Of a DNA stretch of 39,102 nucleotides, positions 1-8,486 are shown in pieces. Source of the stretch: Paraburkholderia panacisoli (GTDB lineage Bacteria > Pseudomonadota > Gammaproteobacteria > Burkholderiales > Burkholderiaceae); contig NZ_VTUZ01000068.1 in NCBI RefSeq assembly GCF_008369935.1, positions 1 to 39,102 of the forward strand, in the 5' to 3' direction. Positions within the stretch are counted from its first letter, which is position 1, and each line of letters opens with the position of its first letter. The notes beneath the pieces were generated by a model. It was not told where the DNA came from and did not search any database. It saw only the letters and a list, made by a program, of their open reading frames with translations. The translations under genes and the position numbers were made by a program.

Positions 1-1
1 G

Positions 2-97
2 GAAGGCGATCAGAAAGCCATAGACCGCCTGCTCCAGCGGCTCGAAGATACGCCGACGCCCGATCGGCTTGCCTCGTCAAAGAACAAGAGACGTTGA
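2..97 (+). CDS. C-terminal end of an unidentified protein
   Basis: The reading frame is open from the window edge to a TGA at 95-97 and gives 31 residues. They form an amphipathic helix-like stretch (AIDRLLQRLED) followed by a basic tail (SSKNKRR). The composition looks like a genuine protein end, but the piece is too short to assign. A faint resemblance to the last helix of BLUF-type photoreceptor domains is not enough for a call. The gene starts outside the window. Confidence 0.35.
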   Translation, partial: EGDQKAIDRLLQRLEDTPTPDRLASSKNKRR

Positions 98-289
98 TAA
101 AAAAACCTTCAATTCCACATAATAACCGCCAACCAGCCATTCTCCGGCTGGAATGACGTCTTCCCGGACCCCGGCATGACGGTGGCCGCCATCGACCGGC
201 TCGTCCATCACTCGACAATCTTCGAGCTGAATGTCGAAAGCTATCGGCGCCGCACAGCCAGCGACAAACAGAAAGAGCGCCGCCGTCAA
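77..289 (-). CDS. possible small lipoprotein (70 aa)
   Basis: This 70-residue frame begins at a TTG directly preceded by an in-frame stop, so no longer start exists. The N-terminus is hydrophobic and ends in a lipobox-like LFVAGC, with Cys at residue 12, which would fit a very short type II signal peptide. The rest is an acidic, unrecognised stretch (FDIQLEDCRVMDEPVDGG). No clear Shine-Dalgarno sequence precedes the TTG, and the signal peptide lacks the usual basic N-region. The 3' end overlaps the end of the partial gene on the other strand. It could be a chance frame or the stump of a larger lipoprotein gene. Confidence 0.25.
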   Translation of the reverse strand: MTAALFLFVAGCAAPIAFDIQLEDCRVMDEPVDGGHRHAGVREDVIPAGEWLVGGYYVELKVFLSTSLVL

Positions 290-451
290 TTACCCACTGA
301 CACCCCGAACGGAGCGACAACCATGACCCCCTGACGCAGCGACAATCACCTCGGCCGACCGGCCAAGATGTTTGTCGGTAAACCGGACTTCCTGCTTGAC
401 GCTATCCAAGCTCCGGACTGCATCTCCTATCCCATTGAAAAAGGCGCCTTA

Positions 452-1211
452 ATGTTCGCTTTCTCGCGCATCCTCCGGGGCCATACCTTGTCTTCGCCTT
501 GGGACAGCAACGAGCCAGTCCGCGAGGAACTCTTCGGCGAGGAACGGTTGGCGCAACATGCCCGCAGCCTCGCCGCCGCGCAGAAAATTGCGCCGGGCTC
601 CGCTTCGGCCGGTTCACTCGTCGCACGACTCAAGGACAACCCGCGCTACCTGGTGCGGGCGTATGAAGCGACGGTATCCGCCCGGCGTTCGGGAGAATGG
701 CGGCCAGTACACGCATGCCGCGATGTGGTCAGTGCTGGCCTTCGCCGACATGGGCGACGGCGATCGCGCGGCGGAACTCTTCGCCATGCTGAATCCCGTC
801 AACCGCAGTCGCACCCGAAGCGGTGTGAACCGCTACAAGGTGGAACCTTACGTCGTTGCCGCCGACGTTGACTCGGTGGCGCCCCACATGGGCCGCGGCG
901 GCTGGACGTGGTACACGGGATCGGCGGGATGGATGTATCGGGCGGCCATGGAAGGTGTGCTCTGCATCTGCAAGCAGGGTGACGCATTATCGATTGATCC
1001 CTGCGTACCGCGAGCGTGGCCAAGCTTCACAGCGGCGTTCCGCTAAGGCGATACACAGTACGACATCGTGGTGAACAATCCTCAGGGTGTGAGCCATGGC
1101 GTGAGCTGCGTCGTCGCGGACGGCGTGCGCCTCGCCGACGGCAAGTCAAGCGTGAAACTGCTGGACGACGGCGAGCGTCATAGTGTGACGGTGACGCTCG
1201 GTGAGAGGTAA
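452..1211 (+). pseudogene. cyclic beta-1,2-glucan synthase (NdvB/GH94) remnant, internal deletion
   Basis: Full-length members of this family are inner-membrane proteins of roughly 2,800 residues that make and transfer beta-1,2-glucan; the C-terminal part is a GH94 phosphorylase domain. Here the N-terminus from ATG 452 carries the typical NEPVREELFGEERLAQHARS segment and runs to about 665. The frame then changes and continues directly with the extreme C-terminal GH94 signature (YPPGVRENGGQYTHAAMWS, then GWTWYTGSAGWMYRAAMEG). Nearly all of the glycosyltransferase, membrane and catalytic core is missing. A further in-frame TAA lies at 1044-1046, after which the same frame reads the conserved tail (YDIVVNNP...GVRLADG) to a TAA at 1209-1211. 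An AAGG lies upstream of ATG 452. It cannot be functional. Confidence 0.85.
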
Positions 1212-1258
1212 ACGCCCAGACCCAATGCCGTTACCGGTTGCGTTGCACGCGGCGCGGA

Positions 1259-1651
1259 CTAATCAGGCGCGTATCTGAATTCGGGTAGTGCTTTTAGCGA
1301 TTCTTTGGTTGCGTCGGGCAAACGCATTTGCCGGTCGACGATCTGCAGGCTGTTCCATGGCACTGCGACCAGATGAGTTCCCATGCCGAGAAATCCGCCT
1401 ACCGACAGGATCGCATAGGGTATCGGATTGTTGGGGCTGATGATCAGATCGTCGATTGTCCCGATCTTGTCCTGGCTGTGGTTAAAAACGGGAGATCCAT
1501 CGATTTTCGATGCCCGATATCCGGTCGCCAGTTGTACCATGTCAACGTGCTTTGCGTTGATCGGTTGTGGCGTTCCCTGAGCCCCGAGCGTGCCGCTCAT
1601 GAGGGCCAGGATAAGCAGCGTCGCCAGCAGCGGCGCGATATGGTTTTTCAT
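1259..1651 (-). CDS. secreted PRC-barrel domain protein (130 aa)
   Basis: The start chosen is the ATG at 1651, preceded by AGAGAGG at good spacing; the frame is open further upstream but that part has no coding character. Residues 1-24 form a signal peptide (MKNHIAPLLATLLILALMSG, cleavage probably after LGA). The rest is a single PRC-barrel: GYRASKIDGSPVFN, then DKIGTIDDLIISPNNPIPYAIL, then VPWNSLQIVDRQ. PRC-barrels are small beta-barrel adaptor or storage domains. Secreted versions are common in Burkholderiales and are often annotated as photosystem reaction-centre-like or stress proteins. The actual ligand is unknown. It faces away from the ndvB remnant and stands alone. Confidence 0.85.
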   Translation of the reverse strand: MKNHIAPLLATLLILALMSGTLGAQGTPQPINAKHVDMVQLATGYRASKIDGSPVFNHSQDKIGTIDDLIISPNNPIPYAILSVGGFLGMGTHLVAVPWNSLQIVDRQMRLPDATKESLKALPEFRYAPD

Positions 1652-2468
1652 GTTGAACCTCTCTGTTCGTCTGCTCGTCATCTGTATGTCTGCCATACGC
1701 TCGACGTCAACCTGACATCCAGAGGCGAAGCTGGCCCAGTTGCAGGCGGCGCATGAAAAGGATGCTCGCAAGTTGAATTGAAGTCGGTACGGTTCCGTAC
1801 CTGGCGCTGGGCGGAGCTAACGCACGCTCAATGTCGAATAGCGCAAGCGCCGGGTAGGTCAAAAGCTCATCGCGCACGTTTCAAAAGCCGAGGAACCCCG
1901 CGAGCGATTGCCCGCTACCGTGCCGATCTCGACTACCGGCCTCATGATTCCGCCGCTCTATCTCGCCAGCGCCGCCAGCAAATCGGTCCGATCCGGAATG
2001 ACGCTGCTGCGTTCCTCGCATGAGACGAGCAGGACCTTGTCGCGTTGACGCCCTGACGTGTGGCCGTAAGACGAAATCCCAGTCATCTGATTGTGGGTCC
2101 GGGGTATCGGACGAAATGCGATGACCCTCCGAAAGCAGTGTACTGCGGCGGCACACGCGATCGGTGTCAGTCTCTTGTCTACTCGCAACGGGACGGTCAC
2201 GAACCAAGCCTGAAGTCTCAAACGGGGTCGACCTGAGCCGGTCATCGTCTGGCTCAGTGCGTCCAGCTTGAGCCGCCTGAAAGAATCTGGCATTCGTCCG
2301 AAGGAGCACCGGGATGAGACGGTGGCCCACCGCACGTTGAGCAGAAATGGCGCGGGCGACAGAAAACCCGGCGGTCTACGTTTGAGGCTAGCGGCGTGCA
2401 ACGATGGGCAAGGCGCCCTGTCGGGTGCTTGCGTGATGAAGTGCTCCAGCAGCCACGCGGAAGCAGGC
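1652..2468. other. 817 bp without a supported gene
   Basis: Both strands hold frames of 80-170 codons, but these are Arg/Pro-rich, lack ribosome binding sites, and show no family motif. The stretch lies between the PRC-barrel gene promoter and a response-regulator remnant. I read it as decayed DNA. Confidence 0.5.
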
Positions 2469-2676
2469 TTATCCACTGGCGTTCGGACCCGTGCCGGGCA
2501 CCAGACTTTTAAGTAGCGGGGTAAGGCAGACCGGTTTAATCAGGTGATCGTCAAACCCGGCTGCAAGCGACCGCTGTCGATCTTCCTGCTGGCCGAACCC
2601 TGTCACCGCGATCATGCGTGGGCGTCTACCGGACGGCAGCGCGCGCAGTTCGCTCGCAAGTGCATTGCCGTCCATG
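2469..2676 (-). pseudogene. response-regulator receiver domain fragment (C-terminal half)
   Basis: Read on the minus strand, this stretch begins at GMDGNALASELRAL, which matches the segment just after the phospho-acceptor Asp of CheY-like domains. It continues with the beta4/Thr motif (RMIAVTGFG) and the conserved Lys motif (GFDDHLIKPV), then ends in a stop at 2469. The N-terminal half with the acidic pair and phospho-Asp is missing. The break lies at about 2676, exactly where the acetolactate-synthase-like remnant begins on the other strand. The paralogue at 11709-12089 is complete and clearly different, so this is not a recent copy of it. Confidence 0.75.
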
Positions 2677-2677
2677 C

Positions 2678-3880
2678 CCCGAGTTGCCGGAAGACGTGGC
2701 GGCCTCGGAATTGAGCGGCGACATCCGCCTGGTTCCATTGCATCCGGTCGAGTTGCCGGTTGCGCGGCAGGCTGCAATCGAACAGGCCGCGATATTGCTG
2801 AGAAGCGCCAGGCGTCCTCTTGTCATGTTCGGCGCGGCTAGCAACCGGCCGCGTCTAGCCGGTCAATTGACCGAGTTCATCCGGCGCACCGGCATGCCGT
2901 TTTTCAATACCCAGATGGGCAAGGGCACCGTCTCCGCAATCGGTAACGAGGAAGCCTCGGAACTCTGGATGGGCACGGCCGCGCTGAGCGAGCGTGACTA
3001 CCTTCACGAAGCGATAGACCGTGCCGACCTGATCCTCGCGATAGGCCACGACACAATCGAAAAGCCGCCGTTCATCATGGGGCCCGACGGACCGATGGTC
3101 ATCCACGTCGGATATACACCGGCAAATGTCGAACAGGTGTTCTTCCCGCATGCGGAAGTGGTGGGGGACCTCGGCCTGAGTCTCGCGCTGCTTGCAGATC
3201 TGGTCGAAGGCAAGCTTCCGCACACGGCTGCGTTGGCGCCATTGCGCGAAGGCATCCTGATGCGTACGCTGGAACGCGCGGAGGAATCGCGCTTTCCTCT
3301 GACGCCGCAACGCATCGTCCACGACGTGCGGAAGATCATGCCGGCCGACGGGATCGTCGCGCTGGACAACGGCATGTACAAGCTGTGGTTCGCGCGCTGC
3401 TACAGAACCCGTAGCGCAAATACGCTATTGCTCGACAATGCGCTGGCAACCATGGGGGCGGGCTTGCCTTCGGCGATGATGGCCGCGATTCTTCATCCGG
3501 ATCGCCGTGTCATGGCCGTTTGCGGCGACGGCGGCTTCATGATGAATTCGCAGGAACTGGAAACCGCTGTGAGGCTGACGCTCAATCTTGTTGTGTTGAT
3601 CATTCAGGACGATGCATACGGAATGATTCGCTGGAAGCAGGCCGTCGACAGCTTCGCGGACTGGGGGCTGACTTTCGGGAACCCTGATTTCGTCAAATAT
3701 GCGGATGCATACGGCGCAAAAGGCAGGCGCATTGAGGCGGCCGAAGCGCTGGCTCCGGCACTGGAAAGCGCATTTCGCGAAGGCGGAGTGCAGTTGGTCA
3801 TCGTCCCGGTTGATTACTCGGAGAACGTTCGTGTCTTTGTCGAGGAACTGGGCAATCGGGTCACGGAGGTCGCGCAATGA
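2678..3880 (+). pseudogene. acetolactate-synthase-like ThDP enzyme, N-terminal domain missing
   Basis: The frame carries about 400 residues of a thiamine-diphosphate enzyme. It begins at PELPEDVA, the conserved end of the PYR domain, followed by the central domain (PLVMFGAASNRPRLAGQL), then the C-terminal PP domain with MGAGLPSAMMAAI and the ThDP/Mg motif GDGGFMMN...QDDAYGMI. Family members have about 550-600 residues; the first ~160-190, including the PYR-domain Glu that activates ThDP, are absent. The open frame continues upstream to an ATG at 2618, but those codons are the antisense of a response-regulator fragment. The gene's TGA overlaps the ATG of the alcohol dehydrogenase (ATGA), so the two were an operon. 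A product from ATG 2618 is possible but should not be active. Confidence 0.8.
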
Positions 3881-5004
3881 AGATCAAGGCAGCAGTGCTG
3901 GAAGCAATGGGCGCAGCGTATCCCTATGCCGTTTCCCGTCCTTTACGTATCGACGAGGTCGATCTCGCACCGCCCGGCGCAGATGAAGTGTTGATCAAGA
4001 TCGCGGCTGCGGGTCTGTGTCACTCCGACCTCTCGGTGATCAACGGCGATCGGCCTCGCCCCATGCCAATGGCGCTCGGACATGAGGCCGCAGGCGTCGT
4101 GGTGGAACTGGGAACGGGTGTCACCGATCTCCGGATTGGCGATCACGTCGTGGTGGTGTTCGTGCCGAGTTGCGGTCATTGCGCGCCTTGCGCCGAGGGC
4201 CGGCCCGCCTTGTGCGAGCCGGGCGCTGCGGCGAACGGCGCGGGCACGCTGCTCTCCGGCGGGCGTCGCCTCACGCGTAGTGGGGAGGCATTGAACCACC
4301 ATCTTGGATGCTCGGTATTTGCGGAGTACGCGACCGTATCGCGGCGCTCGGTCGTCAGGATCGATGCCAGCGTGCCGCTCGACGAGGCCGCGCTGTTCGG
4401 ATGTGCCGTGCTCACGGGCGTCGGCGCAGTGGTGAACACGGCGCAAGTCCGTGTGGGCGGGTCCGTTGCCGTGGTCGGTTTGGGAGGAGTGGGCCTTGCG
4501 GCACTCATCGGCGCGCAAGCGGCCGGCGCTCGCCAGATCATCGCGGTCGATCTCTCCGATGCGAAGCTGGACCAGGCGCGCGCTCTCGGCGCTACTCATA
4601 CTGTCAACGCGGGTCGCGATGAGGCCGTCGAGCAGATCCGGGCATTGAGCTCGGATGGGGTCGAGTTTGCGTTCGAATTCCCAGGCGCCATTCGCGCGCT
4701 GGACCTCGCTTATCGCATTACCCGTCGCGGCGGAATGACCGTTACGGCTGGGCTGCCGCCTGCTACTGCGCTTTGGCCACTGCCGGCAGTGAGTCTGGTT
4801 GCCGAAGAGCGCACATTGAAGGGCAGCTATATCGGCACGTGCGTGCCGGCGCGCGACATTCCCCATTACATCGATCTTTACATGCAGGGCAGGCTGCCGG
4901 TGAACAAGCTACTCACGGGCCATCTGACGCTTGAAGAGATCAATCATGGTTTTGATCTGCTTCACGAAGGCAAAGCGATACGCCAGGTGGTGGTGTTTGA
5001 ATAG
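3877..5004 (+). CDS. zinc-dependent alcohol dehydrogenase (MDR family)
   Basis: The protein has 375 residues, full length for a class III-like medium-chain dehydrogenase. Catalytic zinc ligands are visible at Cys48 (GLCHSD), His69-Glu70 (GHE) and Cys176. The structural zinc loop has four cysteines at 99, 102, 105 and 113 (CGHCAPCAEGRPALC). The nucleotide-binding motif GLGGVG is at 201-206, followed by DLSDAKLDQARALGATH, which fits NAD. It would oxidise a primary alcohol or reduce an aldehyde in the cytoplasm; the substrate is not predictable. Its start codon overlaps the stop of the ThDP-enzyme remnant, so it was translationally coupled to that gene. Loss of the upstream gene's 5' end has probably removed the native promoter. 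Confidence 0.9.
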   Translation: MKIKAAVLEAMGAAYPYAVSRPLRIDEVDLAPPGADEVLIKIAAAGLCHSDLSVINGDRPRPMPMALGHEAAGVVVELGTGVTDLRIGDHVVVVFVPSCGHCAPCAEGRPALCEPGAAANGAGTLLSGGRRLTRSGEALNHHLGCSVFAEYATVSRRSVVRIDASVPLDEAALFGCAVLTGVGAVVNTAQVRVGGSVAVVGLGGVGLAALIGAQAAGARQIIAVDLSDAKLDQARALGATHTVNAGRDEAVEQIRALSSDGVEFAFEFPGAIRALDLAYRITRRGGMTVTAGLPPATALWPLPAVSLVAEERTLKGSYIGTCVPARDIPHYIDLYMQGRLPVNKLLTGHLTLEEINHGFDLLHEGKAIRQVVVFE

Positions 5005-5037
5005 TGTCGAGCGAGCAGGATAGCTCTTGCGGACTGA

Positions 5038-5075
5038 TCTGCCTGCCAGCCTTGGTCGTCGGAGAGGCAGGCAGA
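5038..5075 (+). terminator. terminator-like inverted repeat after the alcohol dehydrogenase
   Basis: TCTGCCTGCC at 5038-5047 and GGCAGGCAGA at 5066-5075 form a perfect 10-bp stem with an 18-nt loop, 33 bp after the dehydrogenase stop. No T-tract follows, so it is either a weak or Rho-assisted terminator or an RNA 3'-end stabiliser. Confidence 0.45.
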
Positions 5076-5293
5076 CCCATATCGCGTCTCAGTTGTTCAC
5101 GGGCCGTTTGACGGTTGATCCGGTTGACACGTGAGCCCATTGATTCTCTACGTGAGTGGTTTGACCGACGAGTATCTCGGGCAGCCGTCGTCCGGTTACA
5201 GCAAGTTGAAGAATCTGTCCGACCTGGCGCCGCAGCGGACCTACATACGGCGGGCTGCCGTGACGACGCAGGCAGCAGGCTGGATCGCCAGCG

Positions 5294-5485
5294 TCATTCT
5301 TTCCTCGTCTTCAGTTGTTCGGGCTGCGGGTCACGGCCGCGTTGAGCCGGCGCCCTCGTGCGCGCATCTGGGGGCGTCAGAGAGGTCACGTCGTCACAGC
5401 AGCACGTATAGACCGGAAACCCGTATGAATTCGTGCGGATGATGGTCGTTGGTCCGTGCAGCGGACACACCGCGTTCGCGTTCAT
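5294..5485 (-). CDS. small Cys-rich hypothetical protein (63 aa)
   Basis: The ATG at 5485 is preceded by an AGGAGG five bases away, one of the strongest ribosome binding sites in the window, which supports a real gene. The first half contains CPLHG and a triple cysteine (YTCCCDD), so four cysteines and one histidine that could hold a metal or form disulfides. The second half is a disordered basic/proline tail ending in KTRKE. There is no signal peptide. I do not recognise the family. The zinc-ribbon-like spacing (C7...CCC) is suggestive only. Confidence 0.6.
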   Translation of the reverse strand: MNANAVCPLHGPTTIIRTNSYGFPVYTCCCDDVTSLTPPDARTRAPAQRGRDPQPEQLKTRKE

Positions 5486-5676
5486 GGCGCCTCCTGAAAG
5501 TCATGATCTAGCGGCTATAGCGTACATCTTTAAGGCTCAGCAGTGCATCAGCCTCCGCTATTTGAATCGGAACCTCCTGGGGAATCGCCCGGTCCGCTTA
5601 CGGCGCCGCAATCGATACCAGCACGCAGCGGTTGCGGCGAGCGTGTCGCGCCTGGCCGTTCTCACACCAACGGATG

Positions 5677-5949
5677 CTATGGCGTTCGCGCCGGCAGGTT
5701 GCCGGCAGGGTTACGATGATCAGGCCGTGGCTGGGAACCACGATCGTCTGCCCCCCGATTCTGACGCACACTATTATCGCTCGAGGCGCTGTTCTTCGCC
5801 GGCGCGGCAGCCGGTGCCATACGATTCAAGGTTTGCAATTGCAGCAGTTTTAAAGGCCGGTTGTTGCTCTGCTCCGCATGGCCGGTACCAGCCACACAGC
5901 ACGCGCAAACGAAGCCAACCGTCAGCTTCCATTTTGTCAACATCGTCAT
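5677..5949 (-). CDS. small secreted hypothetical protein (90 aa)
   Basis: I place the start at ATG 5949, six bases after GGAGA; two further in-frame ATGs (5961 and 5943) are possible. The N-terminus is a clear signal peptide (LTKWKLTVGFVCACCVAGTG, cleavage after GHA). The mature part has about 65 residues with a leucine-rich segment (RPLKLLQLQTLNRM), an Ala/Pro linker, and a basic disordered tail. After the linker, the +1 shifted frame reads GGQTIVVPSHGLIIVTLPA. That resembles the strand before the C-terminus of serine beta-lactamase-like hydrolases, so the 3' end may be a junction with another gene's remains. Function unknown. Confidence 0.5.
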   Translation of the reverse strand: MTMLTKWKLTVGFVCACCVAGTGHAEQSNNRPLKLLQLQTLNRMAPAAAPAKNSASSDNSVRQNRGADDRGSQPRPDHRNPAGNLPARTP

Positions 5950-6455
5950 GGTCGTCTCCATCCAGGCCCCGTGCTTAACGCGCCGGTCAGTGCCTATTCT
6001 TGACGCCGGGACACTGCAGGTGCGCAGCGTTTCGCACCAGAACGCGAGTCGATGGCTTCGAAGACCAAGACCGACAACGGTCATGCAGCAAGGTGCGTGC
6101 CGCGTGCGGACGGCCAACTGCGCCCGTGATTGATAGCGGATGGACGAGTAAAACACCATATTCTCCACGTGCGGATGGGATAACCCGCGAAATGGGAGCG
6201 GGCACAAGTCATGCGAGAGGGTAGCGTTTCATCGCACGTTTGACCGTGATGAGGCTAACAGCAGGTTTGATGCGTCCGCTTGCGAGCGGCATCGCACTGC
6301 GGAGGAAATCCGCTACGCTTCAGGCTGGGTGCTCACCAGCGGTGGACCGTGGTTCGGTGACTCGATGTCGCCGCGTTAGGGTTCTAGGCCTGCTAACAAG
6401 AATCGCACCTCCGTCGAATCGCAAACAGAAACTCGCATGCTCTCTGGAAAACGCC
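5950..6455. other. 506 bp intergenic, no gene seen
   Basis: This lies between the divergent small secreted protein and the DUF2252 gene. The open frame of the latter extends upstream to 6240, but those codons are Arg/Ser-rich and unlike the family's N-terminus. It probably holds both promoters; no convincing -35/-10 pair stands out. Confidence 0.4.
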
Positions 6456-7683
6456 ATGGCCCAGAAAACGGGTAACAAAAGGAAGGTGCCTGACTTCAAA
6501 AATCGGCAGGCCGTGCTGACGGCGCTACGTAATGCGAAAATGGCCCGGTCCGCGCACACTTACGTTCGCGGCAACACGATGCAGTTCTATGAATGGCTCG
6601 AGACCGGACACAGTCAGGCATTGCCGGAGGGTCCTCCAATATGGATGTGTGGAGACTGCCACACCGGCAATATGGGCCCGGTTGCTGATGCGCAAGGTCG
6701 CGTGGAGATTCAGATCCGCGATCTGGATCAGACGGTCATAGGAAACCCGGCGCACGATCTGATCCGGCTCGGCCTTTCGCTTGCCACGGCTGCGCGCGGC
6801 TCCGACCTGCCAGGCCTCACAACGGTTCACATGATGGAAGCGCTCGCCGATGGATATGAACGTGCGCTCGAGCGGGAGTCCAAGGGCAAGGAAATCGATC
6901 TGGCAAAAAAGCCAGAAACCGTGCGCGTTGTCATGAAAGAAGCAGTGCGCCGTTCGTGGAAGCATCTGGCCGTCGAGCGTCTGGAAGATATCACGCCGAC
7001 GATACCGCTAGGCAAGCGTTTCTGGCCCCTCGCCAAGGATGAAGCAGTCGAAATAGCGGCGTTGTTCGAGAAGGGATCCATAAGTCAGCTTGCGACCAGT
7101 CTGCGGGCGCGAAAAGATGACGGCCAGGTATCGGTGCTCGATGCCGCCTATTGGATCAAAGGTTGCAGCTCGCTCGGCCGCTTGCGCTATGCAGTGCTTC
7201 TCGATGTCGACGGCGGTGTTGTCGAGGGGGATGATCTCTGCCTGATCGACATAAAGGAGTGCCTGAAGGCGGCGGCGCCGCGATATGCGGGCACGAGCAT
7301 GCCGAAAGACAACGCCGAACGTGTCGTGGAGGGAGCACGGCATTTATCGCCATTTCGGCGAGAGGATGCGTGCGGACCATTTGCAGAACCGTGCGGTGGT
7401 GATTCGGGAACTGCTCCCTCAAGACATTAAACTCGAGATTGATCAGCTGAGCCAGGCGGAAGCGATGGACGTCGCGCGGTATCTGGCGCAGGTCGTCGGC
7501 AAAGCGCACGGGCGGCAGATGAATCACCGCACTCGCGCCGCGTGGCTCAAGGAAGTGCGGCGGGGTCGCTCGAAAACCATCGACACGCCCTCCTGGCTTT
7601 GGAGCAGCGTTGTCGAACTTCTCGGTAGCCACGAGGCGGCCTATCTCGAACACTGCCGTCGGTACGCGTTAGCGACGGACTAG
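6456..7683 (+). pseudogene. DUF2252 family protein with one frameshift
   Basis: The frame from ATG 6456 (MAQKTGNKRK) matches DUF2252 from its start. MARSAHTYVRGNTMQFYEWL is followed by the hallmark ICGDCHxGN-type segment (WMCGDCHTGNMGPVADAQG) and IQIRDLDQTVIGNPAHDLI, which are kinase-fold-like catalytic features. At about 7340-7353 (GARHLSPF) the frame breaks. The next frame continues with GERMRADHLQNRAVVIRELLPQDIKLEID and on through VGKAHGRQM to the normal C-terminus at 7683. One inserted base, or two lost, near the TTT at 7350 explains it. DUF2252 proteins are uncharacterised and sit often near stress genes. It is either a recent pseudogene or a single sequencing error, since everything else is intact. 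Confidence 0.85.
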
Positions 7684-8215
7684 GTCCAGCCTGTGTTATC
7701 GCCCGGTCCGGTGAATGGTACGCGAAGCCTTCTTTTGTCCCGCCGCGATCCCGGTTGGGCGCGCCACGACCTTCGGAATAAGCGAGTGCAAAAAACCCGT
7801 TGTTTGCTTAGATCCGCTGTGCCTTCGAAGTCGCCAACGAAGAGAAGGGGCATGATCCCGTTGATAGCGACACGCCTGACGGCATCGGGGCGCCTGCAGG
7901 GCGACGCCTGCATCGGCGTGCGACGCAGCGATTTTCCTCAGCATGTGCTCGGGTCCTAACGACTGCCCACATGCCGGGCACCACGACGTACCCAGAAAAG
8001 GGGGCATTGAGGTCGTCATAAATTCCGTTGTGAGATCGCTCTCGCAGCGTTGCAAGTTACCAGTGCGACCGGCCGTCGTCGTATCTACTCTTAACGATCG
8101 AGCCGTGCTGACCGAACGGATAGCTGACGCGAGCAATCGTACGCAGTGCCGTGACATCCTCCAAAGGAGCGGTGCGCAGCGACATTGTCAAACTGCCAAT
8201 TTTCGGATGCACAGG
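7684..8215. other. 532 bp with at most a weak minus-strand frame
   Basis: A minus-strand frame from ATG 8019 (107 codons, ending 7696) starts plausibly, with GGA upstream and a CPACGQ zinc-knuckle-like motif at its N-terminus. It soon becomes Arg/Ser-rich. The neighbouring frame (7680-7913) has an alternative, more protein-like stretch (NGIMPLLFVGDFEGTADLS). This may be one small frameshifted gene. I cannot assign it. Confidence 0.3.
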
Positions 8216-8407
8216 TCAACGTCGCGCTTTCTTCTTCGGCTTCGGTTTCGGTTTCGGTTTCGGGGGCGTCAACGCAGCAGTCCAGAAAGCCGCGGTTCCG
8301 CGTTTGGCTGCTGCGGTTGCGTGACCTCTCGCCGAGCCCGCCACCGTATTCGCCCCGCTCAGCCACATGCTGAGAAAGGGGTTCTTTTTAGTCCATGGAT
8401 TTTTCAT
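8216..8407 (-). CDS. small basic KPKP-tailed hypothetical protein (63 aa)
   Basis: The start is the ATG at 8407, six bases after GGAG; an in-frame ATG at 8419 lacks a site. The protein reads MKNPWTKKNPFLSMWLSGAN, then an Ala-rich helix (ARGHATAAAKRGTAAF), then a PKPKPKPKPKKKARR tail. The tail is encoded by a short tandem array of a GGTTTC-like hexamer (8240-8262), which could expand or contract by slippage. The helix plus lysine/proline tail recalls small DNA- or polyhydroxyalkanoate-granule-associated proteins, but that is a guess. It is followed in the same direction by nothing, and lies downstream of the DUF2382 pair, possibly co-transcribed. Confidence 0.6.
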   Translation of the reverse strand: MKNPWTKKNPFLSMWLSGANTVAGSARGHATAAAKRGTAAFWTAALTPPKPKPKPKPKKKARR

Positions 8408-8486
8408 ATCAGACTCCATCAAGGAAGCATTGGGCGGGCAGCCGCGTCAGCAGCGACTTGCTGCCGACGCGGCCCGCCGATTGTCG

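Noticed and set aside
1881..2476. Two overlapping minus-strand frames of 149 and 172 codons
   Set aside because: No ribosome binding sites, Arg/Ser/Pro-rich composition and no domain resemblance; considered non-coding.
3943..4866. A 307-codon minus-strand frame
   Set aside because: It is fully inside the alcohol dehydrogenase gene, which has complete zinc and NAD motifs.
8235..8270. Tandem GGTTTC-like repeats as a possible CRISPR or satellite
   Set aside because: They encode the KPKPKP tail of a small protein and are only about four short units long.
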